From an uncultured Roseicyclus sp. (GTDB lineage: Bacteria > Pseudomonadota > Alphaproteobacteria > Rhodobacterales > Rhodobacteraceae): DNA of 64,000 bases. The notes under the pieces were generated by a model. The model saw only the letters and a program-made list of their open reading frames with translations, made no database searches and was not told the origin of the DNA. The translations under genes and the position numbers were made by a program. Shown piece after piece: positions 6,980-15,378 of this stretch. The first letter of the stretch is position 1. Each line of letters opens with the position of its first letter. Where the stretch lies: contig CAKZPN010000014.1 in assembly GCA_937139335.1 (NCBI GenBank), forward strand, positions 62,001 to 126,000, in the 5' to 3' direction.

Positions 6980-8958
6980 TGCCGCCGGTTCTGCTCAGCG
7001 AGACGCAATCGGCCGCGATGCAGATGCTGCTGGTCGTCGGGTTCGTGCTGATACTGCCGACGCTTGTCGACCGCAGGAACAACCTGCATCGCAGCCTGCT
7101 GATGGCTGTCACCATCGCGCTCGCGCTCCGCTATGCGTGGTGGCGCGCGACCGAAACCCTTGCGCCGTTAGGGCTTACGATCGATTTCCTCGCCAGCGGC
7201 TCGCTGTTCCTGCTCGAGCTTGGTGCGCTCGTCAGCTCGATCAGCGCCAATGTCTTGATGTCGCGCATCAGCGACCGCAGCACGGAGGCGACCGAGCATG
7301 ACGCGTGGTGGGAACCTGACCCGGCACCGCGGGTCGCGGTCCTGATCGCCACCTACAATGAAGATCTCGAGGTGCTGGAACGCAGCATCGTGGGGGCGCT
7401 GGCGGTCGATTACCCGAACGTCGAGGTGCTGGTCCTCGACGACGGCAAGCGCGAGTGGCTGCGCGAGTTCTGCGAGGCGCGTGGCGCGCGCCATGTCATC
7501 CGGCCGGACAACAAGGGAGCCAAGGCCGGCAATATCAACCACGCGCTGCAGATGCTGCAAGCCGAGGGGCCGCCCGATTTCTTCGCTGTGCTCGACGCCG
7601 ATTTCGTGCCGCACCGCAATTTCCTGCGCCGGGCGGTCGCCCTGTTCCACGACTCGAAGACCGGGCTGGTGCAGACGCCACAGCACTTCTTCAACGCCGA
7701 CCCGATGCAGCACAACCTGGGGCTGTCGCGCTCTTACCCGGACGAGCAGCGCTTCTTCTTCGATCACATGCAGCCCGCGCGCGACGCCTGGGGGTTGGCG
7801 ATCTGCTGCGGCACCTCGTCGGTCGCGCGCTGGGAGGCGGTGGCGGAACTGGGCGGGCTGCCCACCGACAGCATCACCGAGGATTTCCTTCTCACCCTCG
7901 CGCTTCAGGAAAACGGCTGGCAGACCCACTACCTGAACGAGCCGCTGACCGAAGGGCTCGCGCCCGAGGGGCTGAAGGAATACGTGACGCAACGCGCGCG
8001 CTGGTGCCTAGGGCTGATGCAGATCGCGCGCAGCCGCTACGGGCCGTTTGGTCGCAACTCCTTGCGGCTGCGTGACCGCTGGAGTGTGATCGACTCCGCG
8101 CTCTACTGGCTTACGACATTCCCGTTCCGGACCGCCGCTTTCATCTACCCGTTGCTCTACTGGTTCTTCAACGTGACCGTGGTCGACGCAGAGGTGCCTG
8201 ACGTGCTCAGCTTCTTCGGCGTATATTTCCTGTGGACGGTGATGGTCTACAATACGCTCGCGCCCGGAACGCTGGTGCCGCTCCTGAAAGACGTAAGCCA
8301 GCACCTCGGCGCCATCCAGATCACGCGGGCCGCGGTCACCGGGCTGCTGCGGCCCAAGGGCCATCCGTTCAGCGTCACCGCAAAAGGGGGCGACCGCAGC
8401 AGGATCCAGGTACAGTGGCAGCTTATGGCCCCCTACATCGCTCTACTCGTGCTGACGCTGACGGGGCTTTGCATCGGCATCGTCTCGGACCGCTTCGCGT
8501 TCTACGACGCGGGCGACGGCAAGTCGGTGGTCCTCTTCTGGACGATCTACAATGTCTTTGCGCTGGTCTTCATCCTGGTCGCCTGCGTGGAGCTGCCGCG
8601 GCGCGAACGGCATGTGGCGGATGAGCCGGTGCGGGCGATCTTTGCGGCGGAAGGCGACACGCCCCGGCGGGTCTGGATCGCCTCGCTCGCGCTCGATACC
8701 GCGCGGATCCGTGGCCGGGTCTGGCCCGAAGGCACGCGCGGCATCCTTCGTGTGCCGGGCGTCGGCGACATCGAGGCGACAGTGCTCGCACCCGTTTCCG
8801 ACGGGGCGCGGTTGCTGCTGAAGCCTGACGCCGCGACCAACGACGCGCTGCTGCGCCGCTTTTACACCGAGGGCGTGGCGCCCAATATCGGCGTGGTCAG
8901 CCTGGCGCCGGTGGCGCGCGACCTGGCGCGACGGTTCAGCTTCAGCCGCGCCCCGTGA
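6979..8958 (+). CDS. Cellulose-synthase-like GT2 glycosyltransferase, BgsA-type candidate
   Basis: A 659-residue processive beta-glycosyltransferase of the BcsA/CrdS/BgsA kind. Transmembrane helices lie near residues 15-50 and 66-92. The GT2 domain (about 117-350) has DDG at 154-156, DAD at 206-208, TED at 300-302 and QRARW at 338-342, the four catalytic and acceptor-binding motifs of cellulose synthases. Further helices follow at about 370-520. The C-terminal 110 residues look beta-rich but lack the canonical PilZ RxxxR...D/NxSxxG motif; LPRRERHV and LALDTARIRG are at best degenerate forms. Lack of a PilZ domain with the HlyD-like partner fits BgsA (mixed-linkage glucan) better than BcsA; curdlan synthase remains possible. 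The product is not provable from sequence. Confidence 0.88.
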   Translation: MPPVLLSETQSAAMQMLLVVGFVLILPTLVDRRNNLHRSLLMAVTIALALRYAWWRATETLAPLGLTIDFLASGSLFLLELGALVSSISANVLMSRISDRSTEATEHDAWWEPDPAPRVAVLIATYNEDLEVLERSIVGALAVDYPNVEVLVLDDGKREWLREFCEARGARHVIRPDNKGAKAGNINHALQMLQAEGPPDFFAVLDADFVPHRNFLRRAVALFHDSKTGLVQTPQHFFNADPMQHNLGLSRSYPDEQRFFFDHMQPARDAWGLAICCGTSSVARWEAVAELGGLPTDSITEDFLLTLALQENGWQTHYLNEPLTEGLAPEGLKEYVTQRARWCLGLMQIARSRYGPFGRNSLRLRDRWSVIDSALYWLTTFPFRTAAFIYPLLYWFFNVTVVDAEVPDVLSFFGVYFLWTVMVYNTLAPGTLVPLLKDVSQHLGAIQITRAAVTGLLRPKGHPFSVTAKGGDRSRIQVQWQLMAPYIALLVLTLTGLCIGIVSDRFAFYDAGDGKSVVLFWTIYNVFALVFILVACVELPRRERHVADEPVRAIFAAEGDTPRRVWIASLALDTARIRGRVWPEGTRGILRVPGVGDIEATVLAPVSDGARLLLKPDAATNDALLRRFYTEGVAPNIGVVSLAPVARDLARRFSFSRAP

Positions 8959-8960
8959 GG

Positions 8961-10049
8961 TCAGGAGCCCCGCGGATCGAGACGTGCCAGCGCCGCTGAC
9001 AGGCGCTGCGCCTCGGCGGGAGCGCGCAACTCCTTCGGATACTCCTCGTGCCCCTCCGCCATCCGGTCCGCCGTATCCGCAAGCTGGGCGAACGGCCGCA
9101 GGTAGTATTGCGAGAACACGAAGGCCAGGAATCCATAGAACAGGCCGGCCACAAGCACTGCCAGCGCCGCGATCCACACCAGTTCGGCCCCCGGAGTGAT
9201 CGGAAAGCTCGCGGGCTGGATGCGCCCGACAAGCCGCCATCCGAACGACGGAAGGTCGCCATGCGTCACCTGCGGCAGGACAGTGGTGAAGTAGTCGACA
9301 CCGTCAGGCCAGGTTTCGCGGCCTGACACGGCAACGCCCGCCGTGGCGGCGCGCAGACTCGGAAGGTCGAGAATCTCGGGCGCGTCGGCCACCGTGGTGA
9401 CTACGACCTCGCCGGCAGGGTTCACCAGCATCAGGTCCATCTCGGCCGAGCGCGCGACCTCGACGAGGAAGGCCTCGGCCCAGGACGCGTTGATGTGAAA
9501 GCCGAGAACGCCCCTCGGGCGCCCGACCGCGTCGACGACGGGCGCCGCCATGTCGAGAAAGCGTGCCGGGCCGCCGGCTCCCGCCGGCACCTCTGCCGCC
9601 AGCAGGAGCGCATCATGAACGTCGCCCGCGAACGGTCCTTGCAGGCCACGCCGGAACCACGGCCGTTCCGAGACATCGGCCCCCTCCAGCAAACCGTCCG
9701 AGGCGGCGATCACTTCCCCGTCCGGGGCGGCGAACCCGGCCCAGGAGATCCGCTCCTCGACCCCCGCGGCGGCATTCAACACCGCGCGCAGCCGGTCGAC
9801 CTCGAGACCGGCCATGTCGCCCGCGATGGCTTGAAGGTGCTGCCAGTCCTGGTCGAGCGCGCGCGCGAAGGCGAGGCCGACCGTGCCGGTCCTGATCCGA
9901 ACCGCCTCGTCCATCACGACATCCTGGAAATCGCGCACCCGATCGCGGACGAGTACGGCGGCGGTGACAGCGAAAATCACGATGCCTGCCAGCACGAGGC
10001 CAAACAGGGCGCGCGGCAGTGTGACCGTTGAAATCTGGCGGATCGGCAT
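8961..10049 (-). CDS. dCache-type periplasmic sensor with HAMP, no output domain
   Basis: A 362-residue protein: transmembrane helix at about 13-32, a periplasmic double-Cache-like domain (about 33-285, with ISWAGFAAPDGEVIAASDG and SERPWFRRGLQG, typical of dCache membrane-distal subdomains), a second helix at about 290-315 (LVWIAALAVLVAGLFYGFLA), then a HAMP-like linker (YYLRPFAQLADTADRMAEGH) and only about 25 more residues. No GGDEF, kinase or methyl-accepting domain follows. It ends two bases from the GT2 stop (convergent) and starts 75 bases from the GH8 gene, so it sits inside the polysaccharide locus. A ligand sensor acting on the synthase or on a separate signalling partner is inferred. 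Confidence 0.8.
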   Translation of the reverse strand: MPIRQISTVTLPRALFGLVLAGIVIFAVTAAVLVRDRVRDFQDVVMDEAVRIRTGTVGLAFARALDQDWQHLQAIAGDMAGLEVDRLRAVLNAAAGVEERISWAGFAAPDGEVIAASDGLLEGADVSERPWFRRGLQGPFAGDVHDALLLAAEVPAGAGGPARFLDMAAPVVDAVGRPRGVLGFHINASWAEAFLVEVARSAEMDLMLVNPAGEVVVTTVADAPEILDLPSLRAATAGVAVSGRETWPDGVDYFTTVLPQVTHGDLPSFGWRLVGRIQPASFPITPGAELVWIAALAVLVAGLFYGFLAFVFSQYYLRPFAQLADTADRMAEGHEEYPKELRAPAEAQRLSAALARLDPRGS

Positions 10050-10124
10050 TGGCAGGTTTCCTTCTGTTCGCGTCTGACCCTATCATTGTGAGAAGATGCG
10101 TCCCACCCGGCGAGGGGAAATCCC

Positions 10125-11153
10125 ATGCGACGGCGAATGTTTCTCAAGATGTTGCCGGCGGCCGGTGTCGCGAACGTGGCCGCAGCGGCCCCGGACCCGT
10201 CGGACTGGGGCGCCTGGAAAGCGGCCTTTCTCACGCCTGAGGGGCGGGCCGTCGACGCGCTTCAGGGCATGGCGAGCCACTCCGAGGGACAGGGCTGGGC
10301 CTTGTTGCTCGCGTCGCGCTCTGGCGACGCGCAGGCCGCCGCCCGCATCTTCGACTGGACCGAACGGCACCTGGCCGTGCGGCAGGATCCGCTCCTGAGC
10401 TGGCGCTGGCGGCCCGGCGAGGGTGTCGTCGACTACAACAACGCCAGCGACGGCGACCTGTTCTATGCTTGGGCTCTGCTGGATGCGGCCCGGCGGTTCG
10501 GTGTCGACGCCTACGCTGACCGTGCCGGGCAGGTGGCGCGCGCCATCGACCAGATCCTGGTGCGCGACGCGCCGGACGGAGGGCTGCTGCTGCGACCGGC
10601 TGCCGAGAATTTCACCACCCCGGCCGGCGAGATCGTGAACCCCTCCTACACCATGCCGCTGGCGCTTCACGCGCTTGGCGCGGCCTTCGATCTCCCCCGG
10701 CTCGGACAAGTCGCCGACGATGGAGAACGGATGATTGCCCGCATCGCCGCCACTGGCCTCGTCCCCGATTGGGTCGTTCTGGAGCAGGGCGGATGGAGAC
10801 CCGCCGCCTCCCACGGTCCGTTCTTCGGCTATGACGCGGTGCGGGTTGCGCTATACCTTGTGTGGTCCGGGCGCTTCTCCCATCCGGCCGTTGACCGCGC
10901 AGGTTCCCTTTACGGCGATGCGAGCAACCTGGCGCCAGTTCGTGTCGATCCGGCAACTTCGGAGGTAAAGGAGCGCAGCGATCAATCCGGCTACGCAGCG
11001 GTAGCGGCTTTGGTGAACGGAGTCCGGCACACTGCGGCGATGCCCGCGTTGCCGACATTCACTGCCGCGCAGCCCTACTATCCCGCCACCCTGCATTTGC
11101 TAACCATCCTGGCCGCAGAGGTTTCGGCTCCAGCCGGGTCGCAGGGCGGATGA
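10125..11153 (+). CDS. Glycoside hydrolase family 8 endoglucanase
   Basis: A 342-residue protein with a twin-arginine-like leader (RRRMFLK followed by a hydrophobic stretch, cleavage near residue 22) and GH8 hallmarks. HSEGQGWALLLA carries the general-acid glutamate (residue 54), and NNASDGDLFYAWAL carries the family's aspartates (109, 111). GH8 includes endoglucanases such as BcsZ and also licheninases. The ATG at 10125 follows CGAGGGGA. It lies on the same strand as the HlyD/GT2 pair, separated by the antisense sensor gene. Hydrolases of this family trim or release the nascent glucan in polysaccharide synthesis clusters, and I infer that role here. Confidence 0.88.
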   Translation: MRRRMFLKMLPAAGVANVAAAAPDPSDWGAWKAAFLTPEGRAVDALQGMASHSEGQGWALLLASRSGDAQAAARIFDWTERHLAVRQDPLLSWRWRPGEGVVDYNNASDGDLFYAWALLDAARRFGVDAYADRAGQVARAIDQILVRDAPDGGLLLRPAAENFTTPAGEIVNPSYTMPLALHALGAAFDLPRLGQVADDGERMIARIAATGLVPDWVVLEQGGWRPAASHGPFFGYDAVRVALYLVWSGRFSHPAVDRAGSLYGDASNLAPVRVDPATSEVKERSDQSGYAAVAALVNGVRHTAAMPALPTFTAAQPYYPATLHLLTILAAEVSAPAGSQGG

Positions 11154-11174
11154 GGTGCTGGTAAACAGCGTAAT

Positions 11175-11249
11175 TGGCAGCCCGTAGGGGAATCGAACCC
11201 CTCTTTCCAGGTTGAAAACCTGGCGTCCTAACCGATAGACGAACGGGCC
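11175..11249 (-). tRNA. tRNA-Glu (UUC)
   Basis: Read on the minus strand this 75-base stretch folds as a tRNA. The acceptor pairs GGCCCGT with ACGGGCT (one G-U pair), followed by discriminator G and encoded CCA (complement at 11175-11177). The anticodon stem CCAGG/CCTGG encloses the loop TTTTCAA with anticodon TTC, and the T arm contains GGTTCGATTCC. It lies between the GH8 gene and recJ. Confidence 0.95.
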
Positions 11250-11338
11250 ACTCTTGGCGTGAGTGGCTATCTAGAAAAACGCGCAGCGGGGTTCAAGCGG
11301 ATTCTTTCGTCCCCACGAGGAAAGACGCGCGCGGGGGC

Positions 11339-13081
11339 TCAGTCGGCCCAGGCCGCGTCGTCGAGGCGGAGTTGCACGCTCTGCCGGCCGTTCCAGTGGT
11401 TCACCTCGATCCGGCCCGCGACGTGCAGCGCCCGACCGGCATGGGCCTGGAAAACTGCGTCCAGCCCGCGGCCCGCCGCGTCAAAGCAAATCGCGTCGAG
11501 GGTGACGGGGCCATCGGCAAGGGTAAGTTTCAAATGTCCCTGGCCGACCGGGCGCAGGTGGCGGATGCGCAGGCCAGGGAGCGCAAAGCGCGGGGCAGGG
11601 GCGGCAGCGCCGAAGGGGCCGGCCACCTCCAGCCGGTCGATCAGCTCGACCGTGCAGGCGGCGGGCATCAGCATCCCGTCGAGGCGCAGGTCGCCGGGGC
11701 CGCGCTCGCCCGCGCCCTGCTTGTCCATCAACTCGGTCAGGCGGGCCATGGCGGGCTCAAGCTGCGCGCGGGTGAGGCTGAGGCCCGCGGCCATCTTGTG
11801 GCCGCCGCCCTTCTCGATCAGCCCCTCGGTCGCGAGCCGCTGGATCGCGGCGCCCAGATCGACACCCGAGACCGACCGGCCCGAGCCCTTGCCCGCGTCG
11901 CCGTCGAAGCCGATGACCACGGCGGGGCGGTTCGTGGCCTCTTTCAGGCGGGCGGCGACGATGCCGACGACGCCGGGGTGCCAGCCGTCCTCGGCGGCCC
12001 AGACCAGCGGCGCCTCGAGGCCGCGCGCCTCGGCCTGCGCCAGGGCCGCGTCGCGCACGCGCCCCTCGATCTCGCGGCGATCGGTGTTCAGGTCGTCGAG
12101 GCGCTTGGCCAGCACCGACGCTTCCGCCGGGTCGGTCGTGGACAATAGCCGCGCGCCAAGGTCCGCCGCCCCGATCCGCCCACCGGCGTTCACGCGCGGC
12201 CCGAAGACATAGCCGAGGTGATAGGCGGTCGGCGGCCGGTCGAGCCGCGCCACGTCGCCAAGCGCCACGAGGCCGGGACGGGTGCGACGCGCCATCACCT
12301 TCAACCCCTGCCGGACGAAGGCGCGGTTCAGCCCGATCAGCGGCGCGACATCGGCCACCGTCGCCAGTGCCACGAGGTCCAGCATCGCGATCAGGTCGGG
12401 GCCTTTGCGGCCCACCTCGCGCAGCCTGCGGTTCAGCTCCACCAGCAGCAGGAAGACCACGCCCGCGGCGCAGAGATGGCCGAGCGTGCCGTCCTCGTCC
12501 TGCCGGTTCGGGTTCACCACCGCGGTGCAGGCGGGCAGGGTGGCGCCGGCGAGGTGGTGGTCGAGCACCACGACATCCGCCCCCGCGGCGGCGGCGATGG
12601 GCCCGTGCGAAAGGGTCCCGCAATCAACGCAGATGATGAGGTCATGGTCGCGCGCCAGCGCAGCCATGGCGGGCTCGTTCGGGCCGTAGCCCTCGTCGAT
12701 CCGGTCGGGAATGTAGAGCGTCGCGGGCCGCCCGAGCGCGCGCAGCCAGTCGATCAACAGCGCCGCCGAGGCGCCTCCGTCGACGTCGTAATCGGCGAAG
12801 ATGGCGATCCGTTCGCTGCGCTCGAGGGCGGCAATGACGCGCGCGGCGGCGGCGTCCATGTCCTTCAATCCGCGCGGGTCGGGCATCAGGTCGCGCAGCG
12901 CGGGCGCGAGGAACCCCTGCGCCGCCTCCGGCGTCACGCCAGAACGCGCCATCACCTGGCAGAGCGCGGGCTCCAGCCCGGCCCGCTGCGCCAGCGCCTC
13001 GGCCATGCGGGTGACCTCGGGGGACGGCCCGACCCAGCGGCGCCCGGTCAGCGACAGGTCTACGCCGAGAAACCCGCTCAC
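11339..13081 (-). CDS. recJ: Single-stranded-DNA-specific exonuclease RecJ
   Basis: A 580-residue protein of the DHH phosphoesterase superfamily. Motifs in order: IFADYDVDG (motif I), ICVDCGT, VVLDHHLAG (the DHH motif), FGPRVNAGGRIG, then the DHHA1 part with GKGSGRSVSG and GGHKMAAGLSL, and a C-terminal OB-like region. RecJ degrades single-stranded DNA 5' to 3' in recombination and mismatch repair. I chose the GTG at 13081, which overlaps the TGA of the cysteine hydrolase gene (GTGA). A longer open frame upstream is antisense-like and inside that gene. It is the last gene of the hom-glpX-recJ run. The length matches the family. Confidence 0.95.
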   Translation of the reverse strand: MSGFLGVDLSLTGRRWVGPSPEVTRMAEALAQRAGLEPALCQVMARSGVTPEAAQGFLAPALRDLMPDPRGLKDMDAAAARVIAALERSERIAIFADYDVDGGASAALLIDWLRALGRPATLYIPDRIDEGYGPNEPAMAALARDHDLIICVDCGTLSHGPIAAAAGADVVVLDHHLAGATLPACTAVVNPNRQDEDGTLGHLCAAGVVFLLLVELNRRLREVGRKGPDLIAMLDLVALATVADVAPLIGLNRAFVRQGLKVMARRTRPGLVALGDVARLDRPPTAYHLGYVFGPRVNAGGRIGAADLGARLLSTTDPAEASVLAKRLDDLNTDRREIEGRVRDAALAQAEARGLEAPLVWAAEDGWHPGVVGIVAARLKEATNRPAVVIGFDGDAGKGSGRSVSGVDLGAAIQRLATEGLIEKGGGHKMAAGLSLTRAQLEPAMARLTELMDKQGAGERGPGDLRLDGMLMPAACTVELIDRLEVAGPFGAAAPAPRFALPGLRIRHLRPVGQGHLKLTLADGPVTLDAICFDAAGRGLDAVFQAHAGRALHVAGRIEVNHWNGRQSVQLRLDDAAWAD

Positions 13082-13644
13082 GGCGCGTCGGCCAGCAGGC
13101 TGGCAGTGGAGAGCGCGGTCGCGAACTCGCCATGCAGGTGCGAGACGGCGCCCCGGTGGATCTCCTCCGCCGAAAGGGGGGCCATGCCCGCTGCCCAGTC
13201 GGTGCGGGCGTTCGCCGCGAAGCTGGCGCAGGCGTCGTGGGCCAGGCGGACGGAGAAGCCGAGGTTCGCGGCCATCCGGACCGTGGTGGAAACGCAATGT
13301 GGCGTCGTCAGCCCGCAGATCACCAGCTGGTCGATGCCCGCTTCGCGCAGGTGATCCTCCAGCCCGGTGCCAATGAAGGCGCTGTTCACCGATTTCTCGA
13401 AGATCGCCTCGCCGGGTCGTGGCGCGACCTCAGGCTTGAACGCGGTGCCGCCGGTCTCGGGGCCAAGCGGGCTTTGCGGCTCGCGGCTGACGTGCCGGAT
13501 GTGGATCACCGGCGCGCCCGCCTCCCGCCAACGCGCCAGCAGGCGGCCCGCGTTGGCCTCGGCCCCGGGGTTGTTGCGCGGTCCCCAGACGGGCGCGTCG
13601 AAGCCCGTCTGGATATCTATGAGGATCAGGGCGGCCGCTGTCAT
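13078..13644 (-). CDS. Cysteine hydrolase, isochorismatase-like family
   Basis: A 188-residue protein with the complete isochorismatase-like catalytic triad: D10 in LILIDIQTGF, K84 in IFEKSVNSAF and C117 in GLTTPHCVSTT. The non-proline cis-peptide region before the cysteine is also typical. The family includes nicotinamidases, ureidoacrylate and biuret hydrolases and many of unknown substrate. The HxH metal site of nicotinamidases is not evident, so a nicotinamidase call is not supported. Its ATG overlaps the glpX stop (ATGA) and its stop overlaps the recJ GTG start, so it is embedded in a tightly coupled operon with both. Confidence 0.88.
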   Translation of the reverse strand: MTAAALILIDIQTGFDAPVWGPRNNPGAEANAGRLLARWREAGAPVIHIRHVSREPQSPLGPETGGTAFKPEVAPRPGEAIFEKSVNSAFIGTGLEDHLREAGIDQLVICGLTTPHCVSTTVRMAANLGFSVRLAHDACASFAANARTDWAAGMAPLSAEEIHRGAVSHLHGEFATALSTASLLADAP

Positions 13645-14606
13645 TTCACCGGGTTGCGGTAGGTCATCCGCCGCACCGAGCCGGTCTTGGAGCGCATCAG
13701 GATCGTTTCGGCGGTCAGGAACCCCGGTTCGCGCTTGATGCCGGGCAGGATCGAGCCGTCGGTGACGCCGGTCGCGGCAAAGATCACGTCCTTCGTCACC
13801 ATGTCGTCGCGGGTATAGACCCGGTCGAGGTTGGTGATGCCCGCGCTCTTCGCCCGCCCGCGCTCATCGTCGTTGCGGAACAGGAGCCGGCCATACATCT
13901 GCCCGCCCATGCATTTCAGCGCCGCGGCGGCCAGCACGCCCTCGGGCGCACCGCCCGAGCCCATGTACATGTCGATGCCCGTCACCAGCGGCTCGGCGCA
14001 GTGGATCACGCCCGCCACGTCGCCGTCGGTGATCAGCCGGATCGCGCAACCGGTGGTGCGCAGCTCGTCGATCATCGCCTCGTGGCGCGGGCGTTCCAGC
14101 ACGCAGACGGTGATGTCCGTCGTCGAGCAGCCCTGCGCCGAGGCCAACGCCGACACCCGTTCGGACGGTGTCATGTCCAGCGTCACGACGCCGGTGCGGT
14201 AGCCCGGCCCGATTGCGAGCTTGTCCATGTAGACGTCGGGCGCGTGCAGCATCGAGCCGCGCGGTCCCATCGCGATGACGGTCAGCGCGTTGGGCATGTC
14301 CTTGGCCGTCAGCGTGGTGCCCTCCAGAGGGTCGAGCGCGATGTCGACCTCGGGGCCGGTGCCGTCGCCGACCTCTTCACCGATGTAGAGCATCGGCGCC
14401 TCGTCGCGCTCGCCCTCGCCGATCACCACCGTGCCGCGGATCTCCAGCTTGTTGAGCTGGTCGCGCATGGCATTCACCGCGGCCTGGTCGGCGGCCTTCT
14501 CGTCGCCGCGCCCGATGAAATCGGCCGAGGCCATGGCGGCGGCCTCGGACACGCGGGCAAGGCCCAGCGACAGCATGCGGTCGTTGAAATCGGCGGGGTG
14601 CGACAT
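13641..14606 (-). CDS. glpX: Class II fructose-1,6-bisphosphatase (GlpX)
   Basis: A 321-residue GlpX-type phosphatase that hydrolyses fructose 1,6-bisphosphate (in some relatives also sedoheptulose 1,7-bisphosphate) in gluconeogenesis. Lithium-sensitive phosphatase motifs are visible: VVIGEGERDEAPML, DIALDPLEGTTLTAKDMPNA and IDMYMGSGGAPEGVLAAAAL. The length is normal for the family. The gene is downstream of hom and a ceramidase-like gene with a 73-base gap, and upstream of the overlapping cysteine hydrolase. No class I fbp gene is present in this window. The ATG at 14606 is the only reasonable start before the first conserved block. Confidence 0.96.
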   Translation of the reverse strand: MSHPADFNDRMLSLGLARVSEAAAMASADFIGRGDEKAADQAAVNAMRDQLNKLEIRGTVVIGEGERDEAPMLYIGEEVGDGTGPEVDIALDPLEGTTLTAKDMPNALTVIAMGPRGSMLHAPDVYMDKLAIGPGYRTGVVTLDMTPSERVSALASAQGCSTTDITVCVLERPRHEAMIDELRTTGCAIRLITDGDVAGVIHCAEPLVTGIDMYMGSGGAPEGVLAAAALKCMGGQMYGRLLFRNDDERGRAKSAGITNLDRVYTRDDMVTKDVIFAATGVTDGSILPGIKREPGFLTAETILMRSKTGSVRRMTYRNPVK

Positions 14607-14679
14607 TGGAAATGGCCTCGGGCGATTGCGGTTGGGCTTGGTCTAGCGGCCCGGCCCCGTCACGTCCAGCGTGGGGGCG

Positions 14680-15369
14680 CTAACGCGCGGGCCTCAGGTC
14701 GGCAGTGCGCAGGAACACCTGCAACAGAAGCCCGATCATCAGCCCGTTCAGCAGGTGCCACAGGAAATGCGTGCCGAGCGGAATTGCGTCGCAGATATTC
14801 CGGTCGAGCGTGCGGAAGGCGAGCGACAGCACGAACACGCCGGTGGCCGCCAGGATCCAGTTGGCGGAGGGGTGTTTGCGCCAGCGCGTGACGATGGCGA
14901 AGATCATCAGCGCCAGAAGCGCCGGCGCATATTGCCCCGAGCCGTTCAACGGGTCGGGCGCGGCCGAGGGATCGCTGCCCTCGGTCATGGCAAGGAAGGC
15001 GACGGTCAGCACGGCGCCGGCGATCACGAAGCCCGAGATGCGCGCGACGCGGGCCGGGGCCATGCCGCCGATGTAGCGCATCGCCGCCAGCACGAAGATG
15101 GCGACGAAGGTCCAGATCGGGACCGTGTCGGCCAGCGCCGCCCAGGTGGTGGCATAGGTGTGGAACAGGAAGGAGCCGACCCCGATCAGGCCTGCCATGA
15201 CGATCAGGACCCAGGCGACCGGATGCGTCACCGCCCGCCGCCGGGCCGCCACCGCGCCCCAGATTGCGGCGGCGACGAAGGCGAGATTGCTCAATGCGTT
15301 GACGGGCTCGGCCCAGAACCCGGGACCCAGCCGCTCGCAATAGATGTCGATGGTGGCGGACCAGTCCAT
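14680..15369 (-). CDS. Ceramidase-like integral membrane hydrolase (CREST family)
   Basis: A 229-residue protein with about seven transmembrane helices. The alkaline ceramidase (aPHC/CREST) residues are present: YCERLGPGFWAEPVNALSN at the N-terminus (E12, N24, N28), GVGSFLFHTYATTWAALAD (S66, H70, D81), and GTHFLWHLLNG (H201, H205), the serine and three-histidine zinc set of the superfamily. In eukaryotes such enzymes cleave ceramide; the bacterial substrate is unknown and could be another acyl-amide lipid. Its ATG is 9 bases after the hom stop, so it is almost certainly co-transcribed with hom. That neighbour gives no functional hint. Confidence 0.82.
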   Translation of the reverse strand: MDWSATIDIYCERLGPGFWAEPVNALSNLAFVAAAIWGAVAARRRAVTHPVAWVLIVMAGLIGVGSFLFHTYATTWAALADTVPIWTFVAIFVLAAMRYIGGMAPARVARISGFVIAGAVLTVAFLAMTEGSDPSAAPDPLNGSGQYAPALLALMIFAIVTRWRKHPSANWILAATGVFVLSLAFRTLDRNICDAIPLGTHFLWHLLNGLMIGLLLQVFLRTADLRPAR

Positions 15370-15378
15370 CGGTCTGCC

